From: Nautiliaceae bacterium
GTDB taxonomy: Bacteria; Campylobacterota; Campylobacteria; Campylobacterales; Nautiliaceae
Direction of reading: 5' to 3'
DNA length: 29,436 nucleotides
NCBI GenBank assembly: GCA_027062985.1
Contig: JAMOSR010000098.1
Coordinates: 1 to 29,436, forward strand
Shown here: positions 22,446 through 29,436 of the stretch, in pieces
Numbering within the stretch: position 1 is the first letter of the stretch
Layout: each line of letters begins with the position of its first letter
The notes under the pieces: model-generated
Database searches by the model: none
Told to the model about the DNA's origin: nothing
What the model saw: only the letters and a program-made list of their open reading frames with translations
Translations under genes and position numbers: made by a program

Positions 22446-24688
22446 TAGTAACTAGAAAATGGCTTGAAGAATTTATCGACTTAGATGGAATTTCAACTCA
22501 AGAAATAATTGATACGTTAAATAGAATCGGTCAGGAAGTAGAAGGTTATAAAAAAATAGAAATTCCTCAAAATGTGGTTGTAGGAGAAGTTGTAGAGTGT
22601 CATAAACATCCAAATGCAGATAAATTAAACGTATGTCGCGTTAATGTGGGTGATGAAGAACTTCAAATCGTTTGCGGAGCTAAAAACGTAGCTGCGGGTC
22701 AACTGGTACCTGTGGCAAAAATGGGAGCCGTGCTTCCAGGGGATTTTAAAATAAAAAAAGCAAAACTTAGAGGCGTTGAGTCTGTTGGGATGATATGTTC
22801 TGCAAAAGAAATAGGACTTCCCGATTTAAATGACGGAATATTGGTTCTTGATAATTCATTAGGGGAGCTTAAAATAGGTGAATATGTCGGGAAGTATTTA
22901 AATGATGAGATAATTGAACTAGGTATTACGGCAAACAGAGGAGATTGTTTTAGCGTTTATGGAATTGCAAGAGAACTTAGCGCAGGACTGGATAAAGAGC
23001 TTAAAAAATTTGAAGCCGAAATTGAAGAACTTCAAGAAGGTATAGGAAGGATTGTTAGTGTTATAAAAAATGAAGCTAAACATTCTTCTCATTTGATAAG
23101 AGCTTTTGAAGGTGAAATAAAAAGCAATTTAAAAATAGATTACAGACTTGCCTTGGTTGAAATTGAAGCCAAAAACGATTTTGATAAGTATATTAAATAT
23201 TCTATGCATGCTACCGGCGTATTGCTTATTGGAGCGAATGTCGGAGAGTGTGAACTTGAATGTAAAGATGGAGTGGATATTTTTAAATGTTACGGAAAAT
23301 ATTATGTAGGAATAAGAAATGAAATAAATATAGAACATACCGGGAAATATATTATCAATGCAAATTATATAGACCCTAAATATGTTAGTGAAATAGTGTT
23401 CTTGAAAAATTTAAAAACGGACGAATATTTCTTTAGAGCGAGCAGAGGAAGTGAGCCTGATTTAAAATTTGGAATAGAATATTTTTTAAATGAAATAAAA
23501 CTTCCCGTATTTAGCGGAGATATAGATTTAAGAGTGGATTGCAAGGATAAAATAATTAACGTAAATTCCAACGAAATAAACGATATTATAGGTTTTGAGA
23601 TAGATGAAAAAATAGTGGTTGAGATTTTAAAAAAACTGGGATTTGTAATAGAAAGTATCAGTGATGAAAATATTAGGGTAAAAGTGCCGGAATTTAGGAG
23701 CGATATAGAAAATATTCAGGATATCGCCGAAGAGATTTTAAGAATTTACGGTATAGATAATATTCCGAGTAAACCTTTACAGTTTACGGAAGCCGATAGG
23801 ACAAATGACGTTATAGAAAATATTGAATTTTTAAACGAGATTAAATTAAGAGCCGTTGCAAACGGTTTTTATGAAGCCATTCATTTTATTTTTGATGACA
23901 AAGAAAGACTTGAAAAATACGGTTTTGAAACTTTAGATGAGCATCTTGATTTAATAAATCCCATAGCAAAAGAATTAAATACATTGCGTTCAACTCTTTT
24001 ATTGCAATTGTTGGAAGACGTTCAAAGAAACAAGGCAAACGGATATAAAAGAATTTACCTTTTTAGCAGTGGAAGTGTATATAACAAAAAAAGAGAAGAA
24101 TTTCAAAAAATAGCTTTTGTCATACATGGACAGGCAGATTACGAAAATCCTAAAAATCATGGAAAACCGGAAAAAGTGGATTTTAAGTTTTTGGTAGATA
24201 AGATTTCTCAGATTTTTGGTGATATAACTCTTGAAGAAAATGATTTTCATCCTATAGCTCATCCGTACCAAAGTGCTAAAATAATAAAAGACGGAAAAAA
24301 GATAGGAGTACTTGCTAAGCTTCATCCAAAGGTAGCTAAAGATTTTGATATTGACGATACTTATTTTGCCGAAATAGAGTTAGATGTAGTTAGTAAAATA
24401 AAAAAATTGGCTGAAGATATTATCAGATTCCCAAAAGTAACGAGAGATTTAAGTTTAGTTGTTGATAAAAATATGCCTTATAAGGCAATATTTGAAATTA
24501 TTGATTCTTTAGGAATTGAAGAACTTAAAGACTTTTATCCAATAGATATTTATGATTTAGGAGATAAAAATTCTTTAACAATAAGATTTATACTTCAGGC
24601 TGATAAAACTTTACAAGAAAATGAAATTAATGATATAATGGAGAAAATTTTAAATGCCTTAAAAGAGAAAGGAATTGAGCTTAGATGA
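22442..24688 (+). CDS. pheT: phenylalanyl-tRNA synthetase beta subunit
   Basis: Beta subunit of PheRS, 748 residues (often about 790). In order: B1 core, an EMAP/tRNA-binding OB domain (about 39-150, GEVVECHKHPNADKLNVCRV), the region where the B3/B4 editing domain should lie (about 200-370), the B5 domain (about 375-455, IRVKVPEFRSDIENIQDIAE), the catalytic-like core (to about 640) and the anticodon-binding FDX-ACB domain (about 655-748, FPKVTRDLSLVVDKNMPYKA). The usual editing-domain motif ([20 protein letters not shown]-like) is not recognisable, nor is the ALAGIMGG block. The gene overlaps pheS and aroA by 4 bases each (ATGA), so the three are translationally coupled. Confidence 0.95.
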   Translation: MIVTRKWLEEFIDLDGISTQEIIDTLNRIGQEVEGYKKIEIPQNVVVGEVVECHKHPNADKLNVCRVNVGDEELQIVCGAKNVAAGQLVPVAKMGAVLPGDFKIKKAKLRGVESVGMICSAKEIGLPDLNDGILVLDNSLGELKIGEYVGKYLNDEIIELGITANRGDCFSVYGIARELSAGLDKELKKFEAEIEELQEGIGRIVSVIKNEAKHSSHLIRAFEGEIKSNLKIDYRLALVEIEAKNDFDKYIKYSMHATGVLLIGANVGECELECKDGVDIFKCYGKYYVGIRNEINIEHTGKYIINANYIDPKYVSEIVFLKNLKTDEYFFRASRGSEPDLKFGIEYFLNEIKLPVFSGDIDLRVDCKDKIINVNSNEINDIIGFEIDEKIVVEILKKLGFVIESISDENIRVKVPEFRSDIENIQDIAEEILRIYGIDNIPSKPLQFTEADRTNDVIENIEFLNEIKLRAVANGFYEAIHFIFDDKERLEKYGFETLDEHLDLINPIAKELNTLRSTLLLQLLEDVQRNKANGYKRIYLFSSGSVYNKKREEFQKIAFVIHGQADYENPKNHGKPEKVDFKFLVDKISQIFGDITLEENDFHPIAHPYQSAKIIKDGKKIGVLAKLHPKVAKDFDIDDTYFAEIELDVVSKIKKLAEDIIRFPKVTRDLSLVVDKNMPYKAIFEIIDSLGIEELKDFYPIDIYDLGDKNSLTIRFILQADKTLQENEINDIMEKILNALKEKGIELR

Positions 24689-25983
24689 GGTTAGCAGTTA
24701 AGAGCGGTAAGAGGTTTAAAGAAGAGTTTATAGTGGATGCTGATAAATCCATTTCTCACAGATGTGCCATTTTTTCTTTATTAGCCGATGGAGTTAATGA
24801 AATAAAAAATTATTTAAGAGCAGAAGATACACTTAATTCTTTGGAAATAGCCAAATCTTTAGGGGCTGAAGTAGAAGATGGGGGAGATATTATAAAAATA
24901 AAAGCGCCTAAAAAATTAAAAGAAGCAGATGATGTCTTATATTGTGGAAACAGTGGAACCACAATTAGGATTTATATGGGGCTTTTAGCAGGGATTGATG
25001 GTTTTTTTGTCCTTACTGGAGACGAATATTTAAGACGCCGTCCTATGAAAAGAGTAGCTGAGCCTCTGAGAAAAATCGGAGCTAAGGTTGATGGAAGAGA
25101 AAACGGAAATTTAGCCCCTCTTGGAATAAGAGGGGGAGAGCTTAAAAGCTTTGAATATGAAAGTAAAATTGCTTCTGCTCAGGTAAAATCGGCTCTTATT
25201 TTAGCAGCTCTTAATGCCGATAAACCTTCTTTTTATAAAGAGCCTTTCTTAAGCCGGGACCATACGGAGAGAATGCTAAAGGGGATGGGAGCTAAGCTTG
25301 ATGTAAAAGTTAATGCTGACCTTTCGTGTGAGGTTACTATTTATCCTTTAATTAAAAAACTTTCTCCTTTAAAATTTGAAGTGCCAAATGATCCAAGCAG
25401 CGCCTTTTTCTTTGCTGTAGCCGCTGCTATTACAGGTTCAACTGCAATTCTTAAAAACATAACCCTTAATCCTACAAGAATAGAAGCGTATAAAACTTTA
25501 GAAAAAATGGGTGCTGATATTGAATATATTTTGAAAGAAGACAAATACGAACCAGTTGGGGATATTGTTGTAAAAGGCAATAAATTAAAAGGTATTGAAG
25601 TCAATGAAAAAATTCCATGGCTTATAGATGAAATTCCGGCCCTTGCTATGGCAATGGCTGTGGCTGAGGGAAAAAGCGTTGTTAAAAACGCAAAGGAGCT
25701 TAGGGTTAAAGAGTCGGATAGAATAAAAGCGGTGGTGGAAAATCTTAAAAAATGCGGTATTGAAGCAAGAGAGCTTGAAGATGGTTTTGAAATTATAGGA
25801 GGTACTCCAAAAAAAACGGTAGTTGATTCACATGGAGATCATAGAATTGCTATGAGCTTTGCTGTCCTTGGGCTATTGTGTGGAATGGAAATACAAAAGG
25901 CTGAAAGTATTTATACGTCATTTCCTAATTTTTTTCAACTTTTTGAGAAGATAGCGGACTTTGAGGTGATAAATGCTGATTAA
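24685..25983 (+). CDS. aroA: 5-enolpyruvylshikimate-3-phosphate synthase
   Basis: Sixth step of the shikimate pathway: joins PEP and shikimate 3-phosphate. The 432 residues contain DADKSISHRCAIFSLL near 18, CGNSGTTIRIYMGLLAG near 92, RRPMKRVAEPLRKIGA near 117, SAQVKSAL near 165, LSRDHTERML near 190, LNPTR near 262, RVKESDRIK near 341 and SHGDHRIAMSF near 383. The combination RxHxE, SAQxK and NxTR is the pattern described for class II enzymes, which are often glyphosate-tolerant; that property is inferred. It overlaps pheT by 4 bases and ispH by 11. Confidence 0.96.
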   Translation: MRLAVKSGKRFKEEFIVDADKSISHRCAIFSLLADGVNEIKNYLRAEDTLNSLEIAKSLGAEVEDGGDIIKIKAPKKLKEADDVLYCGNSGTTIRIYMGLLAGIDGFFVLTGDEYLRRRPMKRVAEPLRKIGAKVDGRENGNLAPLGIRGGELKSFEYESKIASAQVKSALILAALNADKPSFYKEPFLSRDHTERMLKGMGAKLDVKVNADLSCEVTIYPLIKKLSPLKFEVPNDPSSAFFFAVAAAITGSTAILKNITLNPTRIEAYKTLEKMGADIEYILKEDKYEPVGDIVVKGNKLKGIEVNEKIPWLIDEIPALAMAMAVAEGKSVVKNAKELRVKESDRIKAVVENLKKCGIEARELEDGFEIIGGTPKKTVVDSHGDHRIAMSFAVLGLLCGMEIQKAESIYTSFPNFFQLFEKIADFEVINAD

Positions 25984-26803
25984 AAAAGCAAAAAGCTACG
26001 GATTTTGTTTTGGAGTAAAAAGAGCAGTGGAAATTGCTGAAAATTCCAAAAACGCCGTAACGCTTGGTCCTCTTATTCACAACCCTCTTGAAATAGAAAG
26101 GCTTGCTAAAAATTATAACGTTAAATACATAAACTCCATTGATGAAATTGGTAAAAATATAAAAAGAGTGATAGTAAGGACTCATGGAATTACAAAAGAT
26201 AGACTCGAAAAATTAAAAAACAAAAAAGTAGAAGTAATTGATGCCACTTGTCCTTTTGTAAAAAAACCGCAGGAAATTGTGGAAAAAATGAGCAAAGAAG
26301 GTTACGATATTGTTATCTTCGGAGATAAAGCTCATCCTGAAATTCAAGGGGTTATGAGTTATTCTGTTCATAATAGAGTATTTGTTGTTTTAACACCTGA
26401 AGAACTCGAAAATATAAAACTTAAAGAAAAAATAGCCACGGTTGCTCAAACAACCAGAAAAGTAAAAGATTATTTGAAAATAACTGAATATCTTATAAAA
26501 AATCATAAAGAAGTGAGAGTTTTTAATACGATTTGTAATGCTACTTTTGAAAATCAAGAAGCTGTCAGAGAGCTTAGTAAAGAAGCTGATATTATGATAA
26601 TTGTAGGAGGAAAGAATTCTTCTAATACCAAACAATTATATAATATAGCAAAAGAACACTGCGAAAGTTATTTGGTAGAAAGTGAAAATGAAATTAAGCC
26701 TGAGTGGTTTAAAAATAAAACACTTTGCGGTGTAAGTGCTGGAGCATCGACGCCTGAGTGGTTGGTAGAAAGAATAATCTCAAAGATAAAGGATGTAACA
26801 TGA
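25973..26803 (+). CDS. ispH: 4-hydroxy-3-methylbut-2-enyl diphosphate reductase
   Basis: Last enzyme of the MEP isoprenoid pathway, making IPP and DMAPP with an Fe-S cluster. The 276-residue protein has the three cluster cysteines (C12 in YGFCFGVKRAVE, C93 in DATCPFVKK, C188 in NTICNAT) and substrate-binding His36, His121 and Glu123 (in KAHPEIQGV). The SSNT phosphate-binding turn near 222 and the C-terminal GVSAGASTPEWL are also intact. It lies between aroA (11-base overlap) and rpsA (ATGA overlap), the order known from Campylobacter and Helicobacter. Confidence 0.97.
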   Translation: MLIKKAKSYGFCFGVKRAVEIAENSKNAVTLGPLIHNPLEIERLAKNYNVKYINSIDEIGKNIKRVIVRTHGITKDRLEKLKNKKVEVIDATCPFVKKPQEIVEKMSKEGYDIVIFGDKAHPEIQGVMSYSVHNRVFVVLTPEELENIKLKEKIATVAQTTRKVKDYLKITEYLIKNHKEVRVFNTICNATFENQEAVRELSKEADIMIIVGGKNSSNTKQLYNIAKEHCESYLVESENEIKPEWFKNKTLCGVSAGASTPEWLVERIISKIKDVT

Positions 26804-27960
26804 GTGAATTAAAAATAGGTGATGTGGTAGAGTTTCAAATAGAGAAACTTATAAAAGGTGGTTTTGTAGGGAAAAAAGACGATGTTGAGTTTTTTCTTCC
26901 TAAAAGTCTTAGCGGTCTTAAAGAAGATGAAAGTGTTATAGGAAAAAATATAAAAGCTAAAGTAAAAGAGTTTAAAGAAAATTCTGTTGTTGTAGATAGA
27001 AAAGCGTATTTAAATGAGGTTAGGGAAAAAATAAATTCTTTAAAAGACAAAATAATTCCTGCAAAAGTAACAAAAGTAAAATCAAGCGGTTTGGTAATAG
27101 ATATTGATGGTATAAGCGGCTTTGTGCCTAAAGATGAAATTTTTTATAAGAAAATAGACCATAAAAAATATTTTGATGAGGGCGATGAAATAGAAGTTAT
27201 TTTAGTTGACCCTGAAAGAAGAGTGTTTTCTATAAAAAAAGCTCTTCCTAATCCTTGGGATGAAGTAAAGAATTTAAATCTCGGAGACAGGGTAAAAGTT
27301 ACTGTTTCTCATATTACTGATTATGGTGCTTTTGTTGATTTGGGTAACGGAGTAGAAGGATTTTTACATATAAGTGAAATAAACTGGGATGGAATTAATG
27401 ATTTAACGCTTGGAGAGGAAATTGAGGTTGAAATAGTAGAAATTAATCCGGAAGAAGAGAAGTTAAGGGTTACAAGAAAAAATTTATTGACTAAACCGGC
27501 TGTGGAATTTGCTAAAAAATATAATGTAGGAGATATTGTAGAAGGTGTTATTACTAAATTTATAAATGTGGGGGCTTTTGTAGAAATTGACGGTATTAGT
27601 GTATTGTTGCCTAATAAATTTGTATCCTATAAAAAAGGGGAAAAAGCCCAGGATGTATTTAATATAGGGGATAAACTGCAGTTTAAGGTAATTACTATAT
27701 CGCCTGATGAAAATAAAGTTATAATTTCAAGAAAAGATGCTATACCTAATCCTTATGAATCTTTTGAAAAAGAGCATAATATAGGAGATGAAGTAAAAGG
27801 TAAGGTTAAATATGTAACAGATTTTGGAATGTTTATTGATTTAGGAGATGTTGAGGCATTGGTAAGAAAAGAGGATTATGAGAATGAATATTATATTGGT
27901 GATGAGTTTAGAGGTAAAATTATAGAAATAAACGGGGATAGAATTAAACTTGCTGAATGA
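26800..27960 (+). CDS. rpsA: 30S ribosomal protein S1, short form
   Basis: S1 binds mRNA and helps it onto the 30S subunit. The 386 residues hold five S1-type OB repeats: about 1-70 (divergent), 84-147, 160-228, 242-312 and 327-386 (short at the end). The third is the most canonical (VSHITDYGAFVDLGNGVEGFLHIS). As I remember, H. pylori and C. jejuni S1 have about 556 residues and six repeats. ATG 26800 starts within the ispH stop (ATGA) and removes 14 residues offered by a non-ATG start at 26758. The end overlaps the next gene as ATGA, which argues against accidental truncation. Confidence 0.92.
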   Translation: MSELKIGDVVEFQIEKLIKGGFVGKKDDVEFFLPKSLSGLKEDESVIGKNIKAKVKEFKENSVVVDRKAYLNEVREKINSLKDKIIPAKVTKVKSSGLVIDIDGISGFVPKDEIFYKKIDHKKYFDEGDEIEVILVDPERRVFSIKKALPNPWDEVKNLNLGDRVKVTVSHITDYGAFVDLGNGVEGFLHISEINWDGINDLTLGEEIEVEIVEINPEEEKLRVTRKNLLTKPAVEFAKKYNVGDIVEGVITKFINVGAFVEIDGISVLLPNKFVSYKKGEKAQDVFNIGDKLQFKVITISPDENKVIISRKDAIPNPYESFEKEHNIGDEVKGKVKYVTDFGMFIDLGDVEALVRKEDYENEYYIGDEFRGKIIEINGDRIKLAE

Positions 27961-28391
27961 AAATATTAATTTGGATTTTAAGTTTTTTAATTTTATTTAT
28001 ATTAGGCTATGTTTATGTTAAAATTTCAGCTCCCGAAGTAGAGTTTAAGCCGGTAAAAGAAGCGGTAAAACCTTTAAAAAAAGAGATATCTTTAAAAAAG
28101 CCGGAAATTTATAATTTTCCGGCTAGAATTTTATATATGAAAATAGATTTCAGGACTTATAAAAATATAATTCTTTATAAGTTAGCGCTTAATGTAAATG
28201 ACAGATACGCTGTTTTTAATATAAAAGCAATTTTAGATAATTACGGTCTTATTTATTCTCTTTTAGAAGAAAAAAAAGAGATAAAAATTTATATTCTTTT
28301 TAAAAGTTTAGCGGAGGCTGAAAAGATTTTAAACTTGTTTAAAGAATATAACTTTAACGTAAAAATAGAAAAAATTAAAAAAAGGATATAA
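27957..28391 (+). CDS. small membrane-anchored protein, possibly SPOR-like
   Basis: A 144-residue protein with one N-terminal membrane helix (about 3-22, ILIWILSFLILFILGYVYV), a basic linker (about 30-50) and a periplasmic domain (about 55-142). The domain's two halves look like the beta-alpha-beta repeats of SPOR: LYKLALNVNDRYAVFNIKAI and then YILFKSLAEAEKILNLFKEY followed by NFNVKI. An uncharacterised gene sits in this place between rpsA and serA in C. jejuni (Cj0892c, by memory). The ATG overlaps the rpsA stop and the TAA abuts the serA ATG. The SPOR assignment is tentative. Confidence 0.7.
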   Translation: MKILIWILSFLILFILGYVYVKISAPEVEFKPVKEAVKPLKKEISLKKPEIYNFPARILYMKIDFRTYKNIILYKLALNVNDRYAVFNIKAILDNYGLIYSLLEEKKEIKIYILFKSLAEAEKILNLFKEYNFNVKIEKIKKRI

Positions 28392-29436
28392 ATGAAAGTA
28401 GTAGTTTGTGACCCGATTCATGAAGCAGGAATGGAAATATTAAAAAAAGCCAAAGATATCGAACTTGTAGATGCCAGTAAAACTCCTAAAGATGAACTCT
28501 TAAAAGTAATCGAGGATGCAGACGGAGTAATTACAAGAAGTCCGACTCCAGTTGATGAAAAGTTTCTATCTCATGCAAAAAAATTAAAAGCAATAGTCAG
28601 AGCGGGTGTTGGTGTTGATAATGTAGATATTGAGGCATGTTCTAAAAGAGGTATTATTGTTATGAACGTACCAACGGCTAATACGTTAGCAGCGGTTGAA
28701 CTTACTATGGCTCATCTTTTAACGGCTGCTAGAAGTTTTACCAATGCGGTTTGGAATTTAAAAAAAGAGCATGAATGGAACAGGGAAAAATGGCTTGGAA
28801 TTGAACTTGCCGGTAAAAAACTCGGAATTATCGGGTTTGGTAATATCGGAAGCCGTGTGGGTATCAGGGCAAAAGCGCTTGAAATGGATGTAATAGCATA
28901 TGACCCGTATATAGACCCTAGCAAAGCAACCGACCTTGGATGTAAATATACGACTGATTTTGATGAAATACTTAAATGTGATTTTATTACAATCCATACT
29001 CCAAAAACACCTGAAACAATCAATATGATTACAAAAAAAGAGATTGAAAAAATGAAAGACGGCGTAGTTTTGATTAACTGCGCAAGAGGTGGACTATATA
29101 ATGAAAAAGATGTTTATGAAGGACTTAAAAGCGGAAAAATCAGATGGCTTGGAATAGATGTGTTTGAAAAAGAACCGGTAACGGAACATCCGTTTTTTGA
29201 ACTTGAAAATACTTCAGTTACACCACATATCGGTGCAAATACTATTGAATCACAAGAGAGAATTGCAGTCCAGGCAGCTGAAGCTATAATTGAGGCTCTA
29301 AGAGGCAGTAGTTATCCAAACGCTTTAAATCTTCCTATAAATACGGCAAACACACCTGAATGGGTTATAAAATATCTAGAACTTGCTCAAAAAATGGGGT
29401 ATATTTTAAGCCAAATCATTAATAAACCTATTAAAA
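28392..29436 (+). CDS. serA: D-3-phosphoglycerate dehydrogenase (3' end beyond window)
   Basis: Oxidises 3-phosphoglycerate to 3-phosphohydroxypyruvate, the first step of serine synthesis. The 348 residues visible cover the substrate- and NAD-binding domains: VRAGVGVDNVDIEAC near 76, the Rossmann GFGNIGSRV near 152, the catalytic Arg232 in INCARGGLYNE, a Glu near GIDVFEKEPVT and His279 in TPHIGANT. After about 300 the sequence continues (NALNLPINTANTPEWV) into the allosteric substrate-binding region, as in the long SerA form of about 525 residues ending in an ACT domain, which is cut off here. AAAGGATATAA before the ATG overlaps the preceding gene's end. Confidence 0.95.
   Translation, partial: MKVVVCDPIHEAGMEILKKAKDIELVDASKTPKDELLKVIEDADGVITRSPTPVDEKFLSHAKKLKAIVRAGVGVDNVDIEACSKRGIIVMNVPTANTLAAVELTMAHLLTAARSFTNAVWNLKKEHEWNREKWLGIELAGKKLGIIGFGNIGSRVGIRAKALEMDVIAYDPYIDPSKATDLGCKYTTDFDEILKCDFITIHTPKTPETINMITKKEIEKMKDGVVLINCARGGLYNEKDVYEGLKSGKIRWLGIDVFEKEPVTEHPFFELENTSVTPHIGANTIESQERIAVQAAEAIIEALRGSSYPNALNLPINTANTPEWVIKYLELAQKMGYILSQIINKPIK

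Noticed and set aside
1..29436. CRISPR arrays, tRNA/rRNA genes, insertion sequences, att sites, prophage or toxin-antitoxin modules.
   Set aside because: No regularly spaced repeats, cloverleaf sequences, terminal inverted repeats or transposase/integrase motifs were seen; coding density is near complete and base use looks uniform.

Overview
This window reads as a stretch of core chromosome from a low-GC member of the Campylobacterota (Epsilonproteobacteria). Three lines of evidence point that way. First, gene order matches what I remember of Campylobacter jejuni and Helicobacter pylori: rpsO / Rrf2 regulator / flhA; cvpA - lysS - glyA - DUF1882 - SPOR - aroE; and pheS - pheT - aroA - ispH - rpsA - small membrane protein - serA. 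Second, menaquinone synthesis is represented by the futalosine-pathway enzyme MqnC. Third, promoters are T-rich with a TATAAT-like -10 and no clear -35. Assignment to the thermophilic vent order Nautiliales (Nautilia, Caminibacter, Lebetimonas) is my inference from the protein sequences and cannot be proven here.

Layout. 1-420: rpsO (minus) diverges from a periplasmic-sensor pseudokinase gene (plus). 2106-4701: an Rrf2 regulator runs into flhA, which has no ordinary start codon. 4691-5401: cmoA (minus) overlaps the flhA end. 5456-8874: methionine synthesis (metY, metX), then overlapping small xseB and a catalytically degenerate nitrilase-fold gene, closed by a strong hairpin terminator. 8882-9925: mqnC (minus). 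9981-18952: one long plus-strand run: diguanylate cyclase, cvpA, lysS, glyA, DUF1882, SPOR protein, trpE, a double-STAS/CheX-like gene, aroE. 18944-21409: a minus-strand run read as HIT - nfo - murA. 21462-29436: a tightly overlapped plus-strand run pheS - pheT - aroA - ispH - rpsA - SPOR-like membrane protein - serA, with serA cut by the window end.

Functionally this is mostly housekeeping: translation (S15, S1, LysRS, PheRS, CmoA), aromatic and Met/Ser/Gly synthesis, envelope and isoprenoid synthesis, DNA repair, flagellar export and c-di-GMP/chemotaxis signalling. No mobile element, CRISPR array, tRNA, rRNA or prophage was seen, and no gene-free stretch exceeds about 100 bases. The unusual points are protein-level: a histidine kinase that has lost its His and ATP site, a nitrilase-fold protein without its catalytic Cys, a tandem-STAS/CheX fusion inside an aromatic-synthesis operon, a PheRS beta chain lacking a recognisable editing-domain motif, a short ribosomal protein S1, and a probable CUG start for flhA.
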